Assembly (NCBI GenBank): GCA_026545765.1
Contig: JAIFAC010000313.1
Location: 1-64,000 of the forward strand
Direction of reading: 5' to 3'
DNA from: Plantago major
Lineage: Eukaryota; Streptophyta; Magnoliopsida; Lamiales; Plantaginaceae
Length of the DNA stretch: 64,000 nucleotides
In this document: positions 24,068-33,957 of the stretch, piece by piece
How positions within the stretch are numbered: position 1 is the first letter of the stretch
How the letters are laid out: each line of letters begins with the position of its first letter
Translations under genes and position numbers: made by a program
The notes under the pieces: generated by a model
Told to the model about the DNA's origin: nothing
Seen by the model: only the letters and a program-made list of their open reading frames with translations
Database searches by the model: none

Positions 24068-25728
24068 TGTTAGATATTTTGTTAGAATATCTGTTTAGAT
24101 TTTGTTCAGCAACATGATGACTTATCTTAGTCTCAGAAAGGTGATTAGTACTCTTGGTTCACTTGAACATTGTAAAAGAGAAAACCCACTAAGTATGATA
24201 GTCTAGCTAATCTTGTATAGGATGTTAGGTCTCAAAATGTAATTTTTATTTTATGAAGAGAAGACCAAGAAGAAGACATCCAATGAAGCTCGACAACTTT
24301 TGAAGATTTGAAGAAAAGCGCACAAGATTCTTGAATCATTATTCGGATATCTTAGCGGATATCTTGTGTAGGCGAAACTTCAAAACAAAGCATGTCCAAG
24401 AGATATCGAGAAATGAATACATATCGAAGACGAGGAAAGTGTCCACAGATGTCTATTCTCGAGATACCTTGGCGTTAAACTCGTTTAAAAAGAGACATAT
24501 ATTGCAAACAAAGTTGTTTCAATAAATAACAAGTGGTATATCGAAGAATGAAGATAAGGATGTGCAAAGAATCGGACAACAAGTCTAGTCTACGATCTGA
24601 AAGCATAGTTTAGATTGACAACTGCGGACAAAAGTATAGTCTGATGCATTTAATGCGCAGACGAGATATACGAGTAAAAGCGGCAACCGAGAAGAAGACA
24701 AAACCTTTCTGATACTATACGAGATATCGATAGTTTGAATTTGAGCTAACGGATACTATTCAAGCGGCACTCAAATTCATCTATAAATATCAACACTTAG
24801 GCGACTTGAGAGAACACACGGAACCTGACTCGAACACACATTGCATCTGTTGAAACATAGAACTACGAGCGATCTACTCTCTCATTGCAACTTACTTATT
24901 ATCAAAGCTTTACATTGCGACTAAAGCTTGTGATCTTGAGTAAACCTTGAAGTTCTAAGTGTCACGATCCTAAACAAGCAAAGCTATCTGTGAAGGAGTT
25001 GAATCAAAGATCAACTATCGAGATTCATTCTCTTGAGCAGATATCATAAGACTTAGTCGATAAAATCGAACTAGATACCATCTGTTGTAAAGTGTATTAA
25101 GTAACAGTTCACGAGCTATCTGAATAAGCGAAAAGTTATTAAGGCGCTCATCGACAACAAGCGAAACCGACACCAAAACCGGCGTGGAGTCGGAAGTACT
25201 TAGTTTGAAAAATGGGGAATAACTCGAGGTTAGGGTATAGGAAGTACTTGATTTGGGAAACTAAGGAATAACTCAAAGTTTTGAGTATAGGAAGTACTTA
25301 GCTTGGGAAGCTGAGGACAACTCGAAGGTTTACAGTATAGGAAGTACTTGGTGAAGAAGCTGAGGAACAACTCGGGGAACTTTTGGTTGGGAACGATTGT
25401 TGAGAATCTTAGAATAGGATTTTGTAAGGTTATCTCAATTATACATTCTAGTGAATTCTAGGTCTCGATAGACGAAGTGGATTAGTTGGAGGATTCATAC
25501 CTCAGGATACCACTATACTTGTTGTGTCATTTACATTTACGTATTTATACTTGACACACACACACTTAAGCTTTCTACACTTATCTTTATTAAGTCTTCC
25601 TTTCTGATTCTAAGTATCGGATATCCATTCGAATATCGAGAAATATTTATTCTGGAAAAAAGCTTTAAAAGACTATTCACCCCCCCCCCCTCTTCTAGTC
25701 TTTTACTTTGCCGTTATCTGGACCAACA
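24068..25728 (+). repeat. Element A 3' LTR
   Basis: It runs from TGTTAGATATT to GACCAACA, with TGTT/AACA ends. It pairs with the 5' LTR over its full length. A TATAAAT box lies at 24782, the four-unit 50-bp array at 25192-25375, and an 11-base C run at 25680-25690, longer than the matching run in the 5' LTR. GTTTC follows as the target duplication. Confidence 0.9.
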
Positions 25729-26581
25729 GTTTCTTTCCTTTTCTTTCATGATATCATCACACAGAGGGTTTGGTGCACAAGTCGCTATCTGCTCATGATC
25801 CTTTACAAGGCGTCCGAGATTTAGAATCTGGGCCTCCCAGGATTTTTGTTGAGTATAGATTTCTTCCATGATCATCATCTCTCCGTTCTAGGATGAATTG
25901 CTACATCCATGAGGAGTTCATGTAGGCGGACGACTGGAATAGTTTCCGCTTCATTGTCTCTAGCCCATGGTGCTATCTGCTTCAGAACTCTAGGCTGCCC
26001 ATTTCCCTCTTCTTGATATGCTCTTTGTCCATTGGGGCTTCCTTCTTGTCGAGTCAGGAAGCGAAGCACTCTGTCTAGGAGGTTCCATAAATCCTCTTGT
26101 GGTGGTGATTCCCCGACCTTTCTTTGGATCGGACGTTGCTCGTTCCTTGATAGAGCGGGCTCTGCTTTCCTTGGATGTTGTTAGACCCCAGACAACCCTG
26201 GATTATCGTGAGTAATTAACCGAATTGGTTCTCACTTAATCCGAAGTTACTAGTGCGGACTACACGACCATCTGGCATGGTAAAGTGTTGACCGGGTGGA
26301 GGACCTTGTGTCCCAACCAGATGAACTTGTGCGGCTTCTTCTCCATGATTTTCGGGCCCAACATTCTCAGGAGTATTACGGATTCCCCTGGGCGAAACAT
26401 CTCTTCCCTCATCAGAGGATGGGCTCGCTGTGTGACCATCGCTCGAATATCTCCTTTCTCCAACGTTCCTTTCAGCCACAGTGTCCCTTCGTCCTCGGTT
26501 GGGCGGACGTCCGCGTGGGGGTGGAGGTGGAGTCCCGACGCCTGCAGCACTGGTCCGTGTTGTCCGTCTTGTTCTTTCCAT
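25729..26581 (-). pseudogene. Ty3/gypsy element G: N-terminal part of gag
   Basis: The minus-strand start at 26581 reads MERTRRTTRTSAAGVG and continues for 121 codons with a proline/arginine-rich opening (PPPPPRGRPPNRGRR), typical of plant gypsy Gag starts. A further minus-strand piece lies at 25875-26069. The gene is cut at 25729 by element A and resumes at 9942. It lies 52 bases inside the LTR at 26634-27508, the correct order for a minus-strand element. Confidence 0.75.
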
Positions 26582-26633
26582 CAGCCTAACTTAAGCACGA
26601 AACCTTTTGTAAAGTTTTCCACAGGCGCTAAAA

Positions 26634-27508
26634 TGTTGAGGGGTTTAGTCTCGAACACTAACTTAACTAATAAAAGTCTCTATCCTACGGTCCGCCTCCA
26701 ACTTTAAGTCCGACCTAGTGCCTTGGTCCGAGCCGGAACACCTGAAAAGACTAGGGGGGTAGATGGGTAATCCAGTTCCATGTTGTCGATCCGGTAAGAG
26801 ATTTTACTCGAGAGAGTTGGAAAGCTCGATGTAGTAGTAATGAGGAAGGATATGATATAGTGAACTTGGTAGTTGTTGCTTATGAATTATGAGTTATCAC
26901 TTATGACTTACCGATGTTTGTGACCTTGTGCTATATTTATAGTTATCATATACTTATGAAGTGGTTCATAAGATGATGCAGTGTATGTTGATTTGGACAA
27001 TGCTACCTTTGGCCCGATAGAAACGAGTCAATCTGGATTAATGGAGTGCAGGAGGGTAGTTTGGACCTTTCCCTCTGAAATCTTATTCACTTTGTTGGGT
27101 CGTGTCGATCCTTGACGGATCATGCCTTGGTTAATACGCCTTAGGTAACTTCGGGGTGTCCGAGTCAGAGTTCCACGAGTATCTCGATGGTTACATTATA
27201 TCGTTTGGTCTTAATGTGAGGTGGCATCCGAGATTATCTCGTCCGGTCCGTTTGGCATCCTGGGACTGACAGTTTGTGATACTTGGGAAGATCATGTGAC
27301 TTCTTGTTAGGTTCGGAAGTCATACACCTAGCTTAGTCGGACTTAGCTGAGAAGGTGTATTGACTTGCACATACTAGTCGACCCGGAATGGTTTAGTAGG
27401 TCGGACCATTTGAAGGTCGATGATCTTGAATTAGCCATTTAAATACGATGCGCTCTAGGACACGCTCTATGGCGCCTTTAACGGATTGGACACATATCCG
27501 TATCAACA
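26634..27508 (-). repeat. Ty3/gypsy element G 5' LTR
   Basis: On the plus strand it runs from TGTTGAGGGG to CGTATCAACA, with perfect TGTTGA/TCAACA inverted ends over 875 bases. A minus-strand TATAAATA lies at about 26931-26942. It sits directly outside the gag start of the same strand. The adjoining primer-binding site is unclear: the inner flank reads TTTAGCGCCTGTGG on the minus strand, and I cannot match it to a tRNA with confidence. The partner LTR is outside the window. Confidence 0.7.
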
Positions 27509-27807
27509 ACGCAAAATACATTAAAAGATAACAACGAATGTACCAACAAATTTAGGTTGCAACAAAATTTATGTTGGAACATTGTTGTAAATAATTAATG
27601 AGCAATCAACACCAACAAAATTTTCCAACAAAATCAATTTTTTCATTGTTCGCTACGTATTTACAAAAAACATTAGCTTGGTAAAAATATATATTAACAG
27701 TTTTCAACAAATTTTAGTTTCCATCATAATTCGGTTGGAATGTTGTTGGAAACCCATCGAACGTTCTCTTGTTTATACTAATTAAATAAAAGTGAATGTT
27801 ATACGAC
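27509..27807. other. AT-rich flank with repeated CAACAAA / TTGTTGGAA words
   Basis: No gene is visible. Short words CCAACAAAAT and their complements (TTGTTGGAAA) recur at 27540-27755, in a pattern like the subterminal repeats of DNA transposons. No clean ends were found. Confidence 0.35.
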
Positions 27808-28452
27808 CACCTTTTAGATGCCACTGAACTATTAGGTCCCTAACGATTCAAAATTTATAATGAAGTCCAATCTGAACATAAAGTTTGACTTTTGGCAAAA
27901 AGTCTAGTTTGCCTCTCTATTTAAGCATTTATTTTAAAATACAAGGTTCATCTTATTACACATTTGTCTCAAATATTTTGCATTTTACAATATAGACATA
28001 ATACTTAAATATAATTCCTAAAACTTTCAAATTAAACCCAAAAGTTTTAACTTCTGATAGTTTTATCCATCTTCTTCTTCATAAAAAAAATTAAAAGAGG
28101 AGCTTCCATGGAAGCTCCATTGAAGCTCCGAATTTGGAGCTTCCATGGAAGCTCCATTTTTCATTTTTTTAATGATTTGAAGAAGAACATAGATGAAAAT
28201 ATGAAAATTTAAAACATTAAGGCTTCTTTATTATAACTTGAAAGTTTTAGGGGGTTAATTGTAATAAAATGAAATATGAAATTTCAAAGAAAAGGGAAAA
28301 GAAAATGCATTTCCACTCTATCTCCTATGACATCACACCAAGTTTGACTTTTTGTCTTGATTGTAAATAATGTTTAATTAGTTTAAGTTTGTCCTTCTGT
28401 AATATTTGAAGCGTTGGGGACCAATCGTTTATAGGGCATTTGAAGCGGTGGC
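27808..28452. mobile_element. Miniature inverted-repeat element (~645 bp) with palindromic centre
   Basis: The left end CCACCTTTTAGATGCC...GGTCCCTAACGATTCAAA is mirrored by the right end, whose complement reads GCCACCGCTTCAAATGCC...GGTCCCCAACGCTTCAAA. The arms continue inwards as imperfect inverted repeats to a centre at 28099-28155. No transposase frame is present. Long inverted arms without coding suggest a non-autonomous DNA transposon (MULE-like is a guess). I could not see a clean target duplication, so the ends are approximate. Confidence 0.6.
28099..28155. repeat. Two perfect 20-bp palindromes forming a nested hairpin
   Basis: GGAGCTTCCATGGAAGCTCC occurs at 28099-28118 and 28136-28155. 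Between them AAGCTCC and GGAGCTT form a further inverted pair. The whole can fold as one hairpin and marks the centre of the surrounding inverted-repeat element. Confidence 0.9.
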
Positions 28453-28721
28453 TAATGTAAATCAACTTAAATAAAATACAACACTTACTCCTGATATGAT
28501 ATTACAACATGCATTCTATAAAAAAAAGAATTAAATGTAAAGGGGTAGCAACATAATTAGATTTGTCAGATGAGGAGGTTTGAGGGACCAAAATTTGTGT
28601 GCATATGTTATGTGGTCGTAAATTGGGAGTAACATGCAATAAAGTACAAGGGAATTTGTGTATTGCTAGGATTAAGTGTTATTCCGAGCAAATATAGTGA
28701 AAAATAGAGTTTAACCAATTA

Positions 28722-28963
28722 ATCCTTCCATTTCAGAAAAAGTATTACATTTGAAACTTTGGCCAAATTATTTGTTTTGAGTTTAATGAATTACTCATAA
28801 ACGATAATAGTAAATAATTTAATAAAATCATATAATAAAAATTTAATTACTAAATTTTTATTATATAATTTTAATAATTTATTTATTAATATCGTTTAAA
28901 AGTAATTAATTGACAGCGAAACTTAATGGCAATAAAATGTAGCTTTTTCTGAAAATGAATAAC
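28722..28963. mobile_element. Small hairpin MITE
   Basis: The left arm (CATTTCAGAAAAAGTATTACATTTG) is the complement, with few mismatches, of the right arm (AAAATGTAGCTTTTTCTGAAAATG). The AT-rich centre is itself self-complementary (AATTTAATAAAATCATATAATAAAAA / TTTTTATTATATAATTTTAATAA). There is no coding. Exact ends and target duplication are not settled. Confidence 0.55.
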
Positions 28964-29040
28964 TATATATAACTCAATAATTAACATGGTTTTAGTTGAT
29001 GCGATTGGTAAGAAAGTAAGTTATCAACCTTAGGTTCAAG

Positions 29041-29313
29041 TTACTAGTTGGTAAATCGAACACCAGCGGAGTTTTCACCTTGACAACAAAATTTGCAGTT
29101 GGTACTACCCTGTTTTTTTTACTGAAATTGAACCGAAGTTGTTCTCTTATTGATCATTTCCTCCAGGCTCCAACCGTTGTTGAATTACGAATGCTATCCA
29201 ACAAGAAAAAAATTACTAGTTGGTAAATTTGATACTTTTCACCTTCAGCAACAAAATTAGAGTTGGTATTTTTAGTAAAACTGAACCGAAGTTGTTCTCT
29301 TATTGATCAGTAA
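29041..29313 (+). repeat. Tandem duplication (~172-bp period) upstream of the EF-hand gene
   Basis: TTACTAGTTGGTAAAT...TTTTCACCTT.A.CAACAAAAT...CCGAAGTTGTTCTCTTATTGATCA occurs at 29041-29155 and again at 29213-29310. It lies 280-550 bases before the ATG at 29593 and could carry upstream promoter elements. Confidence 0.75.
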
Positions 29314-29592
29314 GTTTAATCAGAAGTCCAGCAGGATCCAAGAGAAGCGTTGAGGGCATGTGGACGAACATTGATTTATGTACCAACTTGATGACTATGG
29401 TCGGCTGTATATTAATTATACTACAGTATACAATAAAAAAAAATACAAGTTGTAATTTGGGGATAATGCAGTGTAACCTGCAGGTTGGAGTCATAAACCC
29501 TGACTTTTAGCAAGTGTAGGTAGGTGAGAAACATGCACCACAGTTCCAATCTGTTGTATTTTCCGTTTTAGAGAGAGAAAGAATTATTAGAG

Positions 29593-30078
29593 ATGGAAGG
29601 GTTAAAACAGGTTGCTGTTAAATTGTACAATGATTCAAGTGAAGCAGAGAAGGAGAAGATTGATGAGATCTTCAGAGTAATTGACTCTGACGGTGATGGA
29701 AAAGTTACACTCCAGGAATTGAATGATTCTGGGCTATTCACAAGTGAGTTATCCTCTATATTTGATCAGTTTGTGACTAATGGGTCGTGGATTTCGATGG
29801 ATTCTTGATCTTCTTCCTTCACACGTTTGGGCCAGTAATACAACTACTGGGGAAATATGAGACGGGTCCACGATGGTGCGATGGTTGTCGTCGTAACCAA
29901 AAAGTGCCAGATTTCTCTTGCTTCTTTTGTCTTGAAAATTCCAAACACGTACGACCTGTGTTATGATTGTCACGAGAGGTGTACCTCGAACCACAAACAC
30001 GACGAGGATTCGTTCATGTTAAATCACGAGTCCTTGGCTTTGCTTGACTTCTTCAGGCACAGTCTCATCTCCAACCAG
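29593..30078 (+). pseudogene. EF-hand plus ZZ-like zinc-finger protein, two frame breaks
   Basis: The ATG at 29593 opens MEGLKQVAVKLYND. An EF-hand loop, DSDGDGKVTLQE (residues about 36-47), has all the acidic positions needed to bind calcium. A second, weaker EF-like segment (VVDFDGFLIF) appears one frame over near 29785, where a stop truncates the first frame. A cysteine-rich part follows: CDGC near 29880, CFFC near 29920, then YDLCYDC and NHKHDED in another frame near 29950-30010. The spacing fits a ZZ-type zinc finger. A plant family combines these two domains. Two single-base frame changes break it, so it is either a recent pseudogene or a misread gene. GT at 30079 could be a donor. It lies about 290 bases upstream of V1 on the same strand. 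Confidence 0.7.
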
Positions 30079-30369
30079 GTAATCCATACATGCATAATTA
30101 GCAATATACGCTTTCCTATTCTTCTTTTTAATTGAATTCGGTGCATGTGTAATAATAATGTTTTCTCATTTCATCGAAACGCAGTAATTTTAGTTGATTC
30201 GGATCGATTTTGTTGTGAAAAAAAGTCTTACTAACCTCTTTTAATTTCCTTAATCTACTAAACTGTTAAAAAGATAGATATGTGGCATGATTAAGCTCGA
30301 TCCCGTAACTTTGTAGGAGTACTCCAAAGCAACGCCAATCATTCATGTTCGGAAGACACCAGGATAATC

Positions 30370-32242
30370 GATGGCAACCTCCTTCAAATCGACCCTCCCA
30401 ACTCCAATTCCCAAGTAAATCTTGCTCCCTGTGTCTTTAATTTGTGAATGTGATTCTTACTGTTCATATCAGAATACCGTGGAAGGTACCTATCAGGGTG
30501 TTGCAAGGCGTTTGGCTTCTTTCGTTTTTTTTCCACATACGGCTGGACTCTCATTTGTCCTCATTATCATTACTACTCGTTGACTCAAATACACCCAAAA
30601 AAAAGGTGTTTTACGTACAAAACCAGAAACATCCACTGCGTAACAAAACTCGATAAACATAAGAATTTGATTGCAAAATGACGTAAAAAGACAGAAATGA
30701 GAAACCTAAAACGATGACACTTTTGTATATTGTTATTATGGCTTCGGGTTCAAGAATGGTAGGGTATGTCTTTAGAATGACCTGGTCTTTGTTAGGCAGC
30801 TGTCTTAACTATGCTTCAATTGGGATTTATTTTTTCAGTTGTGCTTCTTGCCCCGAATGTTATATTGGGGAAGAGGAGCTCATGTTCACTCCGGGTAACC
30901 AACAAATCCAGTTACCATGTCACTATTCTGGTATAATTCGTGTTATTGAGCTTGGTTAATAATTGTTGCTTGCAAAAGTTGTCATTTGTTAATGTTTTGT
31001 GCAAATTTCAGGTAACTGGTATATGTTGTCGCCGTTTTTCCATTAAGCCCAACAATAAACAAGATTTGTTGCCTCACTCTACCATGTTACTTTCCGGTAT
31101 CTCAATCTATTTCCCATTTTCATATATAGGTGTTAATAATTGGATTTTATCAAATGATATTTCTACTTTACTGATTGTTGGGTTCATAATTCGTTTGGCA
31201 TTCAGTATATATACACCCATCACTCAAGGTACCATTGAAAAAGGAATGCGGTGAAAAGTTTTTCATCCATAGCAAAGTAGTCAGTTCTGAATTTACTAAG
31301 GAGGATATCGCTGCAAAAATGGTAACATGCGATGTTTGTCCTAGAGTAAACTGCATAAATCCCCTTCGAGTTATATAAAAGTAGCGAATAGCCTCAATTA
31401 TTACATGTGCGTCAAACCCCGCGAATTATAGTATAGTTTGCACGAAACCCGTAACATTCGTATTACAAGCGCCCGGAGGGTCAATTCTAAGGGGTTTCAC
31501 GCAACTTTATGATAATTAAATGTGTTTTATGCAACTTTTTAGTACTTTCATTTAAAAAATTGATTAAAATAATTAAAATTAATCATATTATGTTACATTT
31601 ATTTTTTTGTAATTATAAAAGTAACCAAATTTGATGAATAAATTAAATATGAATTTGTTTAGTTAAAATGACTAATATTCTAAAAGTAATTAAAAAATGT
31701 AGAGCATCATATACTATCAATGCTCTTCAATTATAGATATAGTATATTTTTCTCGTTAGAATTGTTTATGTTATTGCTATTTAGTTTCATTTTATAACCT
31801 TTCTGATAGTACTGATTTTAGTTATTTATTAGATATTTTAGAAGGAAAAAAAGATAAATTACATAAAACCCCTTCAATTATTATAAAGTTGCATGAAAGC
31901 CTCAATGTTACCTCCAGTCTCACTAATAAAGAGTATAGTACACTCTCCTTTAAATTTGATGTTAGGGTTTTTGGCTAACTTTTCATATATTTGGGGTTTA
32001 TCTGATTTAGATAATTGAAAAAGTTTGGTACTAATTTTGAATAATCCAAAGGGGTTTTATGCAATATACTTATTTGTCCTAGTTACATGGTGACTTCCTT
32101 GATGAATTTGAATTTAACCGAGTTGTTTATATATTTGTTCGGGAAGATACCAAGAAATTGGATGAAGGAATATGAGTTGAAATCCTTCTATGTTTATGTT
32201 CCACCCCCGACAAACGAGATAAAGGAAGACTCTGCTACAAAG
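30370..32242 (+). pseudogene. V1: VAP27-like MSP-domain gene, copy 1
   Basis: Exons by comparison with the other copies: 30370-30414 (GNLLQIDP), 30839-30930 (KRSSCSLRVTNKSSYHVTIL), 31012-31096 (RRFSIKPNNKQDLLPHST), 31206-31321 (PLKKECGEKFFIHSKVV) and 32138-32242 (YELKSFYVYVPPPTNE). Together these match, in order, the MSP domain of plant VAP27 proteins, ER-membrane tethers that bind FFAT motifs. Exons 2-4 are open with GT-AG borders and conserved phases. Exon 1 has no in-frame ATG and seems to lack two bases. Exon 5 lacks the AG acceptor (TTTG instead of TTAG). Intron 4 holds a MULE-type insertion. No coiled coil or tail anchor is visible downstream. Confidence 0.8.
31345..32072. mobile_element. 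MULE-type miniature element in V1 intron 4, 10-bp target duplication
   Basis: It is flanked by identical TTTGTCCTAG at 31335-31344 and 32073-32082. The ends are inverted: AGTAAACTGCATAAATCCCCTT on the left, and the complement of the right end reads AGTATATTGCATAAAACCCCTT after the TA next to the duplication. Length is 728 bases with no coding. A 9-11-base duplication is typical of Mutator-like elements. A further partial end-like copy lies inside at about 31862-31915. V1 exons 4 and 5 flank it. Confidence 0.85.
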
Positions 32243-33957
32243 GTAATACTATGTCTTATTTTACTCGACCTTGTCAAAGCATTCTCATATTTAATATAAG
32301 CTATCTTTCTTAGAAGAACTATTACGCTCTATTTTTACTTCATTTTTAAAACTTCCTACGTTCAAATTTTAAAACTTCTGCGTTCCATTTTTACTAAATG
32401 GACCATCATAACATTGTTATGCTCAGACTTATAACGTTTCTGATCCATTACTCTTGTTCTATTGTTTCTCCATTTAAATAAGATTAAGTATTTTGAGAAA
32501 CAGTTTATAGATAATTTATTTAGAGACAAACATATATTGTTAAGAAAATTATCGATATTATTAATCAAAACAATTATATATGTTCTCAACATTGGTATTT
32601 TTTTTATATTACAACAAAACTTATTCTGTTAACAAGATAGATATTTTGATTAATAATATGGATGGTTTTATTGATAACATAGGCCGTCTCTAGATACGTT
32701 ATCTAGAGACCGTCTCTCCTTAGACTTTGTGTTCAAATAATGTACAATATTCAACTTTTATGCTGCCCACTTGCTTTTTCTTTTTAAGAATATCAATATT
32801 ATAGTCATATTACATAAATTATACTGAATATGATACTAATATATTCATGATCATCCTTTAGACTTTTAAAGTTTACATTGACAATTTTCATAAATATAAC
32901 TATACAAACATGATTGTTACGTCATATACCATCTTAAATTGATGATATTAATTACAAATGCAATTAAAGTCAAAATCAAATTTAAAATATCATAAAATCA
33001 AAAATAAAGTAGAACATCAGATCAACCAATCCCGTCATTTCAAACGGCCGTCCGCAACACCATGAATGTTCTTATGTGTATATGAAAGATGATATAATAT
33101 TCAGATTTTTAAATTAATTTTAAAATTTTAGATTGAATTTGTAATATAGTATGACATTACAATCCTGTTTGCGTTGATATATTTACGAAAATTGCAATTA
33201 TAAAATTTACAACTGTAATGGACAGTTATGATTAGTTACAATTTAAAATAATATTTGTACAAACGATCTAACGGTCGTGGATGAGTACAGTTGAAATTGG
33301 TTTAGTTAAATTGTACAATTAGAGTCGGACCTTATCGTTCATGTATTAATCATTACATAGTTAATATCAATATATTATAGCTAGTATACACTATACCATA
33401 AACCCGCTCTCAACTGAAATCGAACAGATTACCTTTGAGTTATAGCACCTAGCCTAACAAATTGAGTTATGCAGAAATAATAACTCTTACTATATTTATA
33501 TTGGGTGTATTGTTTTAACATATCCCTTATTTCTAATAATTCTTCTCATTTTGTATTCATCATTGGTGAATTTTGATGGAAACTAGATTTTTATAACACG
33601 ATCACGCGGTAAGTAGACAGTTAATACAACGTAGAAATGAATTATTTGAGGCTTTACAGAGCTACAAACATAACCTCAATTCTTGTTGAACGACCGTGGT
33701 TCCATTACATGTCTCAACATATCAAGCTAAAGAAGTAAAACGAGGAGATCTTCCAATAATCTACTCTTAAAGCAATGCATATTACAGAGACTCTTTCAAA
33801 ATTTAGAACGTCAGAATAACAAATGGCTAACATTTAAAGCGTTGTGCCTTTTTTCTAATAATATTGTTTTTCAAATAGTTCTTTATTTCTTTTTATGGTA
33901 AATAAACTCAAATGTATAATTCTGAATTCCATTTCTCTATGTTTCTGACTGAAATAG
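32243..33957. other. AT-rich spacer between V1 and V2
   Basis: I see no gene. A small perfect hairpin lies at 32686-32710 (GTCTCTAGATA, CGT loop, TATCTAGAGAC). The rest is low-complexity AT-rich sequence. Confidence 0.5.

Larger units (their letters stand above)
9948..25728 (+). mobile_element. Element A: full-length Sirevirus-like Ty1/copia retrotransposon (15.8 kb)
   Basis: Paired LTRs (9948-11597 and 24068-25728) enclose a primer-binding site, gag with zinc knuckle, protease, integrase, RT, RNase H, a 5.4-kb additional coding block and a purine tract. A 5-bp direct repeat flanks it. It sits in the gag gene of gypsy element G in the opposite orientation, so it inserted later than G. The two LTRs are clearly the same sequence but differ by many 1-4-base changes, many at CAG/CTG. 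At 15.8 kb it is long for a copia element; long LTRs and the 3' block account for this. No frame is intact over a whole domain set. Confidence 0.9.

Noticed and set aside
26285-26707. 140- and 97-codon plus-strand frames opposite gypsy gag
   Set aside because: They are the reverse of the proline/arginine-rich gag start, whose GC-rich codons give few stops on the other strand.
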